From Alteromonadales bacterium alter-6D02 (GTDB taxonomy: Bacteria > Pseudomonadota > Gammaproteobacteria > Enterobacterales > Psychrobiaceae): a DNA stretch of 64,000 nucleotides. The notes below the pieces were generated by a model, which was not told where the DNA came from, ran no database searches, and saw nothing but the letters and a program-made list of their open reading frames with translations. The stretch lies in contig PIZK01000016.1 in the NCBI GenBank assembly GCA_002835545.1, positions 142,482 through 206,481 of the forward strand. Reading direction: 5' to 3'. Each line of letters opens with the position of its first letter. Position 1 is the first letter of the stretch. Shown piece after piece: positions 18,350-27,272 of this stretch. Made by a program: the position numbers and the translations under genes.

Positions 18350-18700
18350 TTATAGTTTGAAAAACGTTTGATATTGTTCCGGCTTAAAGCCAAGGTGAGA
18401 CTCAGTGTCTTTGACAAGTAGTGGGCGTTTGATCAACGTTGGTGTCTCTAAAAATAATACTTTTAGCGATTCGTTATCGAGGGTCGCTTTTTGCTCATCA
18501 CTTAGAGCGCGAAAACTAGTGCTACGTTTATTTAGCATTTGTTGCGGGTCTGCAAACTGACAAAGTTGTGTCAGTAACTGTTCGTCTAAACCGTCAACGC
18601 GATAATCGTGAAAGCGATATTCGATGTTGTTGTTATCAAGCCATTTTAATGCTTTCTTAATGGTGTCACAGTTTTTAATTCCGTAGATTGTGGTGCTCAT
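18350..18700 (-). CDS. ArsC/Spx-family protein (YffB type)
   Basis: A 116-residue thioredoxin-fold protein. It starts TTIYGIKNCDTIKKALKWL with a single active-site cysteine at position 11, as in E. coli YffB. LIKRPLLV carries the Arg-Pro typical of ArsC-like proteins. YffB is thought to be a glutathione-dependent thiol reductase rather than an arsenate reductase. It is first in the operon running through dapE. Confidence 0.88.
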   Translation of the reverse strand: MSTTIYGIKNCDTIKKALKWLDNNNIEYRFHDYRVDGLDEQLLTQLCQFADPQQMLNKRSTSFRALSDEQKATLDNESLKVLFLETPTLIKRPLLVKDTESHLGFKPEQYQTFFKL

Positions 18701-18794
18701 GTTTAGCTATCTCAATGAATAATTTGCCAAGTATTAAAGCATATTATTATTGTGATTTCAGTACCTTTAACGGTGTGGGAATAAAGGGAGCAGA

Positions 18795-19295
18795 CTATGT
18801 ATCACTTTTCTTTACAATGAGCTGTAGAAGGGGATCTTCTCCTGCGCGTTTTGTGCCTAATAGGGGAGTTAATTTCAGCGCACCTTTACTAATTAATACT
18901 GCAACGTCAACGCTTGGCAGCGATTGTTTTAATTTTAAGAGATCTAAATTAATCAATTCTTGCCCCTGAATTACTTGTTGACCGCTTACAACTTTTACTG
19001 TGAACCCTACACCGTGTGTTGAAATAGCGTTATCACCAATATAAATATCAATGACTACATTATGCTCGGTTAATAATGTCAAATGATGGCCTGTAGGAGC
19101 TATGTGTTTAACGATGGCGCGACAAGGTGCAGTGACTCTACTACCTACAGGTCTGATAGCAATACCGTGGCCAAGAAGTTGGTGACTAATAAGTGGGCAA
19201 TGATGCTCGGTCAGCAGAATTGCTTCACCACTGATCGGCGCATTAACTGTTAAAGTGGCGAGCTTTAGTTTTGGTTTGGCTTTCTCGGTTGGCAT
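18795..19295 (-). CDS. PTS glucose-IIA-like protein without the phosphoacceptor His
   Basis: A 166-residue protein with the EIIA-Glc (Crr) fold: NAPISGEAILL, GHGIAIRP, VTAPCRAIV, HGVGF, and a C-terminal TPLL/IVKK segment. Aligned to E. coli Crr, His75 is kept (His70 here, in PTGHHL). The phosphorylated His90 in FVHFG is replaced by Tyr85 in DIYIG. It therefore cannot accept phosphate from HPr in the usual way. It could be a degenerate or purely regulatory IIA. No other PTS gene is in the window. It lies between the terminator of cysK and the YffB gene. Confidence 0.8.
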   Translation of the reverse strand: MPTEKAKPKLKLATLTVNAPISGEAILLTEHHCPLISHQLLGHGIAIRPVGSRVTAPCRAIVKHIAPTGHHLTLLTEHNVVIDIYIGDNAISTHGVGFTVKVVSGQQVIQGQELINLDLLKLKQSLPSVDVAVLISKGALKLTPLLGTKRAGEDPLLQLIVKKSDT

Positions 19296-19375
19296 GTGGT
19301 TTAACTCAAAGTAACTATTGTAAGGTCTGTTAACTACTAGCTCTTAATATTACTATATTTAACAGTAATCACGGG

Positions 19376-19406
19376 AAAAAAAAGGATGAGCTCTCACTCA
19401 TCCTTT
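19376..19406 (-). terminator. Terminator of cysK
   Basis: On the minus strand, AAAGGATGAG pairs with CTCATCCTTT around a six-base loop and runs into eight T. Confidence 0.85.
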
Positions 19407-19442
19407 ATCTGACTAATTAAAGTTAATCATTACATTGTAAAT

Positions 19443-20411
19443 TTATTGTACGTTTTCTTGCTCAGTAAAGATGTCAGCGAAAAGTGCAGTTGACAGGTAA
19501 CGCTCACCCGAGCTTGGTAAGATAACGACGATGTTCTTATCTTTAAACTCTGGACGTTCAGCAATACGGTTTGCCGCAACAACTGCAGCACCTGAAGAAA
19601 TACCCGCTAAGATACCCTCTTCTTCCATTAAACGCTGAGCCATTTCAATGGCTTCATCGTTATCAACAAGCTCAACTAGGTCAACAAGATCCAAATCTAG
19701 GTTACCTGGAATGAAGCCAGCACCGATACCTTGGATTTTGTGTGGACCAGGCGTTAATGCTTCACCGGCTTTAGCTTGAGTAATGACTGGTGAGTTTACT
19801 GGTTCAACAGCAACGGTAGTAATTGCTTTACCTTGTTGGTTTTTAATGTAACGGCTAACACCTGTGATAGTGCCACCGGTACCAACACCTGCAACGAATA
19901 CATCAATTTCGCCATCGGTATCGTTCCAGATTTCTGGACCTGTTGTTTTCTCGTGAATTTCAGGGTTAGCAGGATTCTCGAATTGTTGTAGCAATACGTA
20001 TTTTTCTGGATCGCTGCTTTCAATTTCTTGTGCTTTAGCGATAGCACCGCCCATGCCTTTAGCGCCTTCAGTTAATACTAAGTTAGCACCTAACGCTTTT
20101 AATAATTTACGACGCTCAAGGCTCATTGTGTCAGGCATCGTTAACGTTAGTTGGTAACCGCGTGAGGCAGCAACGAATGCTAGCGCGATACCTGTGTTAC
20201 CACTGGTTGGTTCGATGAGTTCTTTTTCTTTCGTTAAACGACCTGACTTCTCAGCATCCCAAATCATATTGGCACCGATACGACATTTAACGCTGAAACT
20301 TGGATTACGGCTCTCAACTTTAGCAATCACGTTGCCGTTTGAAACTCTGTTAAGACGAACTAGAGGGGTATTACCTACTGTGAGTGAATTATCTTGTGCT
20401 ATGTTAGCCAT
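19443..20411 (-). CDS. cysK: Cysteine synthase A (O-acetylserine sulfhydrylase)
   Basis: A PLP enzyme that makes cysteine from O-acetylserine and sulfide. The 322-residue sequence is very close to E. coli Cys[17 protein letters not shown], the PLP lysine in [14 protein letters not shown] (about residue 42), the substrate loop [10 protein letters not shown], the phosphate loop [10 protein letters not shown], and [14 protein letters not shown]. The ATG at 20411 is chosen because AAGGA lies six bases before it; the ATG at 20417 directly abuts that site. It is a single gene with its own terminator. Confidence 0.97.
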   Translation of the reverse strand: MANIAQDNSLTVGNTPLVRLNRVSNGNVIAKVESRNPSFSVKCRIGANMIWDAEKSGRLTKEKELIEPTSGNTGIALAFVAASRGYQLTLTMPDTMSLERRKLLKALGANLVLTEGAKGMGGAIAKAQEIESSDPEKYVLLQQFENPANPEIHEKTTGPEIWNDTDGEIDVFVAGVGTGGTITGVSRYIKNQQGKAITTVAVEPVNSPVITQAKAGEALTPGPHKIQGIGAGFIPGNLDLDLVDLVELVDNDEAIEMAQRLMEEEGILAGISSGAAVVAANRIAERPEFKDKNIVVILPSSGERYLSTALFADIFTEQENVQ

Positions 20412-20643
20412 AATCATTCCTTATCGTTTATCAACACACGTCAGCCACTTGGCTTACGTGCTATTATTTGGTTATAAAAATATCTATCTTCCCTAGCTTA
20501 AAGCAAAGAAAAAAGAAGTGAAGTGACATTTTGTTATATCGTTATGTAATAAAAAACTAAGTTCTTATTCCAATATGTCACAGGAGGAAGCGGGATAATG
20601 TGGTAATGTTAAAACATCTGTTTAAACTGAAAAAAGAAATGCT

Positions 20644-21486
20644 ATGCCTTTTGATACTACCACTAACTATGTTGTGAGTGACGAGCTAAAACTAGCGGTT
20701 GAAGCTGCGGTAACTCTTGAGCGTCCATTATTAATTAAAGGCGAACCAGGCACTGGCAAAACCATGCTTGCCCAAGAACTTGCCCAAGCGCTCAATGCGC
20801 CACTTATTCAATGGCACATAAAATCGACCACCAAAGCACAGCAAGGCTTGTATGAATATGATGCGGTATCAAGACTGCGTGATTCACAATTAGGTGATGA
20901 TCGAGTGAAAGATATTGCAAACTATATCGTTAAAGGGAAAATGTGGCAGGCCTTTGAAAGTGAAGTGCGTCCAATTTTACTCATTGATGAGATTGATAAA
21001 GCTGATATTGAATTTCCAAATGATCTGTTACAAGAACTCGATAAAATGGAATTTTTTGTATATGAAACACAGCAACTTGTGAAGGCGAAAGTCAGGCCCA
21101 TTGTTATCATCACTTCAAATAATGAAAAAGATTTGCCCGATGCGTTCTTGCGCCGTTGTTTCTTTCATTACATTCAATTCCCTGATGCAGTGCAAATGCA
21201 ACAGATTGTCGACGTTCATTTTCCTAACATCAAACCGCAACTGTTAGAGCAAGCACTAACACGCTTTTTTGAAATGCGTCAGGTTAATGGTTTGAAAAAG
21301 AAACCATCGACTTCAGAATTACTTGATTGGTTGAAGTTATTACTTGCTGAAGATATTGCTCCTGAGGTGTTACGTGATAAGCAACACGACAAGTCACTCA
21401 TGCCACTGTATGGCGCGTTATTAAAAAATGAACAAGATATGACGTTATTTGAAAAAATTGCTTTTTTGGCTCGTAGGCAGCAATAG
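20644..21486 (+). CDS. MoxR-family AAA+ ATPase
   Basis: A 280-residue ATPase with Walker A (KGEPGTGKTMLA), Walker B (ILLIDEIDKAD) and an arginine-finger region (DAFLRRCFFHYI). MoxR proteins act with VWA-domain partners as chaperones for protein-complex or cofactor maturation. The partner gene follows after two bases, so the two almost certainly form a complex. The client is unknown; no oxidoreductase operon adjoins. Confidence 0.9.
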   Translation: MPFDTTTNYVVSDELKLAVEAAVTLERPLLIKGEPGTGKTMLAQELAQALNAPLIQWHIKSTTKAQQGLYEYDAVSRLRDSQLGDDRVKDIANYIVKGKMWQAFESEVRPILLIDEIDKADIEFPNDLLQELDKMEFFVYETQQLVKAKVRPIVIITSNNEKDLPDAFLRRCFFHYIQFPDAVQMQQIVDVHFPNIKPQLLEQALTRFFEMRQVNGLKKKPSTSELLDWLKLLLAEDIAPEVLRDKQHDKSLMPLYGALLKNEQDMTLFEKIAFLARRQQ

Positions 21487-21488
21487 GC

Positions 21489-22661
21489 ATGTTAGTTGAT
21501 TTCTTTTTCACATTAAGAAAGCACGAGCTGAGCGTCAGTGTCCGCGAATTACTTGACTTGCTTAATGCATTAGAACGACAAGTGGTGTTTGCTGATATTG
21601 ATAAATTTTATCAGCTCGCCAGAATCGTGATGATAAAAGATGAGAGCCAGTTTGATAAGTTTGATCGAGCTTTTTCAGAGTATTTTAAGGGTATTAATGA
21701 GCTTGAACTTTTCTCGAAAGATATCCCCCAAGACTGGTTACGTAAAGAATTAGAAAAAATCCTTTCTGATGAAGAAAAGGAGCAGCTCAACGCCCTAGGC
21801 TCTCTTGATGAGCTGCTTGATACCTTACAACAACGCTTGAAAGAGCAAAAAAAGCGTCATCAAGGTGGTAACAAATGGGTGGGCACAGGTGGTACATCAC
21901 CGTTTGGAGCTTATGGTTATAACCCTCAAGGGGTCCGTATTGGTCAAGAAAGTAACCGAAATAACCGAGCCGCTAAAGTATGGGATAAACGTGAGTTTGC
22001 TAACTTAAGTGAACAACAGCTATTAAGTGCTCGCAATGTTCAAGTCGCGTTAAGGCGCTTACGTAAGTTTGCACGAAGTGGCGCTCAAGATATTCTCGAC
22101 CTTGACCACACCATTAAAGCGACGGCCAATAATGCAGGTTACTTAGATTTAAAGATGGTCGCTGAGCGCCATAATGCCGTTAAAGTGTTAATGTTTTTTG
22201 ATGTGGGTGGCTCAATGGACCCCTACATCGAACAAGTGGAACAACTTTTTAATGCGGCGCGTGGTGAGTTCAAACATCTAGAATACTTTTATTTTCATAA
22301 TTGTGTATACGAAGGCGTGTGGCAGGACAATGCAAGGCGTCACCATGACAAAAAATTAGTGTGGGATATTCTTCGTACCTATGGCAAAGATTATAAGGTG
22401 ATCTTTGTCGGTGATGCTTCAATGGGCCCCTACGAAATATCTTACCCCGGTGGCAGCGTTGAACATTGGAATGAAGAGTCTGGTGAAGTGTGGCTGACAC
22501 GCCTAATAAGTCATTTTGACCAGGTAGTTTGGCTAAACCCAATAGAGCAACAACATTGGCGCTACACCATGAGTATTGACTATATTAAACAGTTAGTGAA
22601 TCAAAATATGCATGAAATGACCGTAGCTGGGTTAGAACAAGCAATCAAATCACTCAAGTAA
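21489..22661 (+). CDS. VWA-domain protein, CoxE-like
   Basis: A 390-residue cytosolic partner of the MoxR ATPase. The C-terminal half is a von Willebrand A domain with a MIDAS-like motif FFDVGGSMDPY (DxGxS rather than DxSxS), a TYGKDYKVIFVGDASMGPYE segment split by the domain core, and a conserved Trp-rich tail. The N-terminal half is helical with a charged coiled stretch (about 85-125) and a glycine-rich linker. MIDAS motifs usually bind Mg2+ and protein ligands. The first Ser being Gly may be normal for this subfamily. Confidence 0.87.
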   Translation: MLVDFFFTLRKHELSVSVRELLDLLNALERQVVFADIDKFYQLARIVMIKDESQFDKFDRAFSEYFKGINELELFSKDIPQDWLRKELEKILSDEEKEQLNALGSLDELLDTLQQRLKEQKKRHQGGNKWVGTGGTSPFGAYGYNPQGVRIGQESNRNNRAAKVWDKREFANLSEQQLLSARNVQVALRRLRKFARSGAQDILDLDHTIKATANNAGYLDLKMVAERHNAVKVLMFFDVGGSMDPYIEQVEQLFNAARGEFKHLEYFYFHNCVYEGVWQDNARRHHDKKLVWDILRTYGKDYKVIFVGDASMGPYEISYPGGSVEHWNEESGEVWLTRLISHFDQVVWLNPIEQQHWRYTMSIDYIKQLVNQNMHEMTVAGLEQAIKSLK

Positions 22662-22681
22662 TAGTGAAGTAATTAAAAACG

Positions 22682-22703
22682 AACACGGTAAATAACCTGT
22701 GTT
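22682..22703 (+). other. Hairpin after the VWA gene
   Basis: AACACGGT and ACCTGTGTT can pair around AAATA with one bulge. There is no T run, so it may be a weak terminator or an mRNA end structure. Confidence 0.3.
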
Positions 22704-22747
22704 GGTCTGTCATTTAAAAAATCAACATCATGTTGATGGAGCAAGGT

Positions 22748-23866
22748 ATGTCAATCGTAATTAGTGGAACGGGCTTATATACGCCTCCTTATACTATCTC
22801 AAATGATGAGTTAGTCTCGGCGTTTAATGAATATGTCGCAAAATATAATAGCGAACATGCAAAAGCCATTGCACAGGGTGAAATTGAAGGGTTAAAACCC
22901 TCAAGTAGTGAGTTTATAACCAAAGCATCAGGGATTGAAAACCGCTATGTAATGTCTAAAGATGGTATTTTGGATACCGATGTGATGATGCCATTAATCG
23001 CAGAACGTGATAACGAACAAGTGTCTATTCAAACTGAAATGGCGGTTGCCGCAGCCCGCGAAGCGATGGCTTCGGCAAATAAAACGAGTGATGATATCGA
23101 TTTAATAATTGTTGCTTGTTCTTATACTCAGCGTGCTTACCCTGCTATAGCTATTGAAGTTCAGCAGCAGTTGGGGTGCAAAGGGTGGGCGTACGACATG
23201 CTGGTGGCTTGTTCATCAGCAACCTTTGGTATCATGAATGCCTCTAATGCATTGTTGGGTAATACGGCAAAAACAGTCTTGGTGATTAGCCCTGAGATTG
23301 CCTCTCCTCAAATCAATTACCGCGACCGTGATAGTCATTTCATTTTTGGGGATGTTGCTACGGCAGTAGTCGTTGAAAAGCAAGAAACAGCAACCGCACA
23401 ACATTGTTTTAAAATTTTATCGCAGCAGCCGATGACCAGCTTTTCAAACAACATCCGTAGCAATTTTGGCCACCTTAATCGTTGTAACCCTGAGACTGCG
23501 GATAGCAGTGATAAACTATTTGTACAGCAGGGACGTAAAGTGTTTAAAGAAGTACTCCCTATGGTCTATGCGCTAATTGATCAAGAAATGGCAAAAAATA
23601 ATTTACAAGCCAGTGACCTTAAACGTTTATTCTTGCATCAAGCTAACATTAATATGAATACCTTTGTGGCCAAGAAAGTACTCGGACGAAACCCACAAGG
23701 TAATGAGGCACCTATTATCTTAAATGAGTTTGCAAACACGGCATCTGCGGGCTCAATTATTGCCTTTCATCGTCATCATGATGATATGGTGAGTGGTGAT
23801 AAAGCGATTATTTGTTCATTTGGTGCCGGTTATTCAGCAGGATGCTTAGTGATAGAACATTTATAA
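22748..23866 (+). CDS. Beta-ketoacyl-ACP synthase III family protein (FabH-like)
   Basis: A 372-residue thiolase-fold condensing enzyme. The catalytic triad is visible: Cys in MLVACSSATFG, His in FLHQANINM, and Asn in EFANTASAGS. An insertion near residues 30-60 separates it from canonical FabH (about 320 residues) and makes it resemble the long FabH-like proteins of Pseudomonas (PA3286 type). Those use acyl-CoA primers from beta-oxidation in fatty-acid synthesis. The start at 22748 is favoured by GGAG and AAGG upstream. It is monocistronic. Confidence 0.85.
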   Translation: MSIVISGTGLYTPPYTISNDELVSAFNEYVAKYNSEHAKAIAQGEIEGLKPSSSEFITKASGIENRYVMSKDGILDTDVMMPLIAERDNEQVSIQTEMAVAAAREAMASANKTSDDIDLIIVACSYTQRAYPAIAIEVQQQLGCKGWAYDMLVACSSATFGIMNASNALLGNTAKTVLVISPEIASPQINYRDRDSHFIFGDVATAVVVEKQETATAQHCFKILSQQPMTSFSNNIRSNFGHLNRCNPETADSSDKLFVQQGRKVFKEVLPMVYALIDQEMAKNNLQASDLKRLFLHQANINMNTFVAKKVLGRNPQGNEAPIILNEFANTASAGSIIAFHRHHDDMVSGDKAIICSFGAGYSAGCLVIEHL

Positions 23867-23894
23867 CGATAAACTGGTATCATACTGAGTAATT

Positions 23895-23928
23895 AAAAGC
23901 TGCTTTATCATATTAAAGCAGCTTTTTT
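23895..23928 (+). terminator. Terminator of the FabH-like gene
   Basis: The perfect 13-bp stem AAAAGCTGCTTTA/TAAAGCAGCTTTT has a six-base loop and a T run. Confidence 0.9.
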
Positions 23929-23967
23929 ATTGTTATCTGAAATATTTGCTATGGTTAAAGTAACAAC

Positions 23968-24660
23968 ATGAGATTAGATCGGTTTTTAAGTGAGAACACA
24001 GCCTTAACTCGAAAGACGGCGAAGCAAGCATTACATCGCGGTGATGTGCTGGTTGATGGCGTTGCCGTGAAAAAAGGTGATATAAAAATAAAAGATCAAC
24101 AAGTGAGCTATTTAGGTCAGATTGTTAGTGAAATAGGTGATCTTTATATCATGCTGCATAAGCCTCAAGGTTATGTTTGTTCAGCGGTTGATGATGATGG
24201 TTTATCGGTACTGCATTTAATTGATGAACCTTTTAAGAATGATTTACACATTGCAGGTCGCTTAGATAAAGACACAACTGGCTTAGTATTGCTAACCAAC
24301 GATGGGCAATGGTCTCACCGAATTACATCGCCTAAATCACAATGCTCAAAAGAGTATATTGTAGGGGTGAGTGAACCATTATTGCCAGAGTTAATTGAGC
24401 AGTTTGAACATGGCGTTCAATTGAAAAGTGAAGAAAAGCTAACTCGACCTGCATTGTTAGATATTGTATCTAGCCACCAAGCTAGGTTAACCATATCTGA
24501 AGGTAAGTATCATCAAGTTAAGCGAATGTTTGCTGCTGTAGGTAATCATGTCGCTACTTTGCACCGGTCTAAAATAGGGGCTGTTTCATTAGAAAGTAGC
24601 CTAGAAAGTGGCCAGTGGCGCCATCTAACTAAGAAAGAATTCTTAAGTTTGGGCCAATAG
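23968..24660 (+). CDS. rsuA: 16S rRNA pseudouridine(516) synthase
   Basis: RsuA isomerises U516 of 16S rRNA. The 230-residue protein has an N-terminal S4 RNA-binding domain (MRLDRFLSENTALTRKTAKQ) and the catalytic motif GRLDKDTTGLVLLTNDG with its nucleophilic Asp. KYHQVKRMFAAVGNHV is typical of RsuA/RluE-type enzymes. RluE is the alternative, but length and N-terminal S4 domain favour RsuA. Confidence 0.9.
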   Translation: MRLDRFLSENTALTRKTAKQALHRGDVLVDGVAVKKGDIKIKDQQVSYLGQIVSEIGDLYIMLHKPQGYVCSAVDDDGLSVLHLIDEPFKNDLHIAGRLDKDTTGLVLLTNDGQWSHRITSPKSQCSKEYIVGVSEPLLPELIEQFEHGVQLKSEEKLTRPALLDIVSSHQARLTISEGKYHQVKRMFAAVGNHVATLHRSKIGAVSLESSLESGQWRHLTKKEFLSLGQ

Positions 24661-24739
24661 TAGTTTTTTTTGTTCATATTCTATAGTAAGTTATGAATAT
24701 AATTTTGATTGTGAATGCTCTAGGGATAATAAATAAACG

Positions 24740-25996
24740 ATGTCAAAATTGTTAATCATCGAAGACAGTCAATTAATTCGAAAAATTATCAATCATTTAG
24801 CGACTTCACAGTTAAATTGTGAATTTGACTTTGCTTGTGATTTAGCTGAAGCAAAAGGGCTTATTGATAATCCTGGCAATGACTACTTTATGGCGCTTGC
24901 CGACCTTCATCTACCTGATGCACCTAACGGTGAAGTTGTAAAACTGACTCTCGATGCGGGTATATCAACCATTGTTCTAACAGCGTCTTTAAATGAAGAG
25001 TTGCGTGATAAAATGCTCAAGATGGGCGTGTTAGATTATATCTTCAAAGAAAATCGTGATTCTTATGTAACAGCAATTAAATTTGTTAATACGCTATTAT
25101 TAAATCGAGATATTAAAGTTATTGTTGCTGATGATTCACCTTCATTGCGTGCTTATGTTTCAGCTCAAATGAGCAGCTTGTTATATCAAGTGATAGAAGT
25201 TGAACATGGGCTAGCAGCGCTCCAAGCCTTAAAAGATAACCCTGAAGTAGGTTTGCTGGTTACGGATTATAATATGCCAGAAATGAATGGTATCGAATTA
25301 ATCCGTAGCATTAGACAAGAACGCTCTCGTGAAGACTTTCCAATTATTGGGTTATCTTCGTTAAAGGACCCGACGCTTTCTGCTCGCTTTATTAAGCATG
25401 GCGCTAATGACTTTTTACCAACTCCCTTTATTCAAGAAGAGTTTCAATGGCGTATTTTGAAAGCCATGGAGCAGATAATGCTGATTGCTGAAATTCGAGA
25501 TGCAGCAAATCGTGATTATTTAACTAAGTTATATAATCGACGTTATTTCTTTCATAATGGTGAAGACTCTTTTAATCAAGCGGTCAAAGATAACAGCCGT
25601 CTAACCGTTGCACTACTTGATATTGATTACTTTAAAAAAATCAACGATAACTACGGTCATGATAGTGGAGATGCCGTACTTAAATTGCTGGCTGAAAAAC
25701 TGCGGTATTGGTTTAAAGATATGACTGTGGCACGTTATGGTGGCGAAGAGTTTATTATTCTGATCCCTGGTTTATCACAAGAGCAAACGGATAAGATACT
25801 CAATACGTTCAGAGTCGATATCGCAGAAAGTGAATTTGATACTAGTAAAGAGGTCATTAACTTATCGGTGAGCATTGGTGTTGCAACGCGTGTTGCTGAT
25901 TCTAAGTCGTTAGAGGCTATGATTAATGAAGCCGATATCGCTCTTTATCAAGCGAAAGAGGCAGGGCGTAATCAGGTGGTGTGGCAAAAAAATTGA
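24740..25996 (+). CDS. Response regulator with two receiver domains and a GGDEF output
   Basis: A 418-residue REC-REC-GGDEF protein predicted to make c-di-GMP under phosphorelay control. REC1 (about 3-115) keeps the acidic pair, the phospho-Asp (ADLHLPD, about 54), Thr and Lys (IFKEN). REC2 (about 128-245) has the phospho-Asp (VTDYNMPE, about 176), but its usual DxxKP lysine is Thr (FLPTPF), so its phosphorylation response may differ. The GGDEF domain has an intact ARYGGEEF (about 334) and no RxxD I-site. No histidine kinase is adjacent. Confidence 0.9.
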   Translation: MSKLLIIEDSQLIRKIINHLATSQLNCEFDFACDLAEAKGLIDNPGNDYFMALADLHLPDAPNGEVVKLTLDAGISTIVLTASLNEELRDKMLKMGVLDYIFKENRDSYVTAIKFVNTLLLNRDIKVIVADDSPSLRAYVSAQMSSLLYQVIEVEHGLAALQALKDNPEVGLLVTDYNMPEMNGIELIRSIRQERSREDFPIIGLSSLKDPTLSARFIKHGANDFLPTPFIQEEFQWRILKAMEQIMLIAEIRDAANRDYLTKLYNRRYFFHNGEDSFNQAVKDNSRLTVALLDIDYFKKINDNYGHDSGDAVLKLLAEKLRYWFKDMTVARYGGEEFIILIPGLSQEQTDKILNTFRVDIAESEFDTSKEVINLSVSIGVATRVADSKSLEAMINEADIALYQAKEAGRNQVVWQKN

Positions 25997-26023
25997 CCGA
26001 TTTAGAGACTGAAAAGTTGATAT

Positions 26024-26055
26024 AAAAAAGCTATTCAAATGAATAGCTTTTTTTT
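26024..26055. terminator. Bidirectional terminator between the GGDEF regulator and hpd
   Basis: The 13-bp stem AAAAAAGCTATTC/GAATAGCTTTTTT has a four-base loop. A and T runs on either side serve both convergent genes. Confidence 0.9.
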
Positions 26056-26076
26056 ATTCTGGAATCAACGGGCTGC

Positions 26077-27117
26077 TTAAAGCACTCCGCGGCGTTCTTG
26101 ATCTCGCTCGATTGATTCAAATAGCGCTTGGAAGTTTCCTTCGCCAAACCCTTGGTTTTCTTTACGCTGAATAATCTCAATAAAGATAGGGCCGAATAAG
26201 TTTTGAGTGAAGATTTGTAATAGATAGCCTGACTCATCACCGTCAACTAAAATTTGATGATGCTTAATGCGATCACGGTCTTCAGTCACTTGCGGTACAC
26301 GATCGTAAATAGTGTCGTAATACTCTTCGATGATGTCTAGTGTTTTTATGCTAGTGCCTTCCATTGCATCAAGAGATGCAACGATATCACGACTTTCAAA
26401 GGCTAAATGCTGAACACCAGGACCATTGTATTCATTTAGGTACTCATCAATTTGGTTCTTATCATCATCTTTACCCTCATTAATTGGGATACAGAAACTG
26501 CCATCAGGTGAACGAAGTGCATAAGAAATCAGGCCAGTTTTAGCACCATTAATATCGAAGTAACGGACTTCACTAAAGTTGAAAATATCTTTATAAAAGT
26601 TAGCCCAATGCTCCATCGTCCCTTTATAAACATTATTGGTTAAATGGTCGACTCGTAAGAAGCCTTTTTCTGTTACTACCTGAGGCTCGGCGAGAGGCAC
26701 GAAGTCACGGTGATAAATATTGTCATTGTCAGTAAAGCGGTCAATGAAGTAGATAATGCTATCACCAATACCGTAGATAGCCGGGTAAGGCATATCTTTA
26801 GCATCTTCAGCTACGGCTTTTGCCCCACGATTAACCGCTTCAGTGAATGCGGCCTCTGCGTTAACAACGCGCCAACCCATTGAACAAATAGCAGGGCCGT
26901 GAGATTTAGCAAAATCACGTGAGAAGCCTTGCTTTTCGCTATTAAGTAGGAAGTTGATATCGTTTTGTTGGTAATGAAAGATGTCTTTGCTTTGATGCTT
27001 ATTAATTTTAGAAAAACCAAAATCGATAAACACTTGATGCATAAAATTCTGATCTGTTGTTGCAAATTCAGTAAATTCGATACCACATAGTCCAATCGGG
27101 TTATTTTGATCAGTCAT
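26077..27117 (-). CDS. hpd: 4-hydroxyphenylpyruvate dioxygenase
   Basis: A non-haem Fe(II) enzyme that converts 4-hydroxyphenylpyruvate to homogentisate in tyrosine degradation. It also feeds pyomelanin formation when homogentisate is not consumed. The 346-residue length is normal for bacteria. Metal ligands are visible: His in FLRVDHLTNNV, His in GPGVQHLAFES, and Glu in GPIFIEIIQRK, followed by the C-terminal gate helix ending GNFQALFESIERDQ. No hmgA or other homogentisate-pathway gene adjoins. It is divergent from a LysR gene across a symmetrical operator-like element. Confidence 0.96.
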   Translation of the reverse strand: MTDQNNPIGLCGIEFTEFATTDQNFMHQVFIDFGFSKINKHQSKDIFHYQQNDINFLLNSEKQGFSRDFAKSHGPAICSMGWRVVNAEAAFTEAVNRGAKAVAEDAKDMPYPAIYGIGDSIIYFIDRFTDNDNIYHRDFVPLAEPQVVTEKGFLRVDHLTNNVYKGTMEHWANFYKDIFNFSEVRYFDINGAKTGLISYALRSPDGSFCIPINEGKDDDKNQIDEYLNEYNGPGVQHLAFESRDIVASLDAMEGTSIKTLDIIEEYYDTIYDRVPQVTEDRDRIKHHQILVDGDESGYLLQIFTQNLFGPIFIEIIQRKENQGFGEGNFQALFESIERDQERRGVL

Positions 27118-27172
27118 ATTGTTACACTCTTCTTAATTTATTTGTTATGGTGCTGTCTGTTGTAATTTATTA

Positions 27173-27221
27173 TTAGAACAACACTGTTAGTAAATTAACT
27201 TTACTACCAATCTTGTTCTAA
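27173..27221. promoter_or_regulatory. Concentric dyad element between hpd and the LysR gene
   Basis: Outer perfect arms TTAGAACAA and TTGTTCTAA (27173-27181, 27213-27221) and inner perfect arms TAGTAAA and TTTACTA (27188-27194, 27200-27206) share the same centre at 27197, with six-base gaps on both sides. A TATAAT at 27225 suggests overlap with the LysR gene's promoter. The inner GTAAA-N5-TTTAC resembles a TyrR/PhhR box (TGTAAA-N6-TTTACA) but is one base short. It is likely a regulator binding site. Confidence 0.7.
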
Positions 27222-27272
27222 AAATATAATTATGTTTTAATTAACTCCATTCAACTTTTAGATGGTTATGAG

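Noticed and set aside
21489..22661. Inactive VWA domain because MIDAS reads DVGGS instead of DxSxS
   Set aside because: I recall this form as usual in MoxR-linked CoxE-like proteins, so it is not evidence of decay here.
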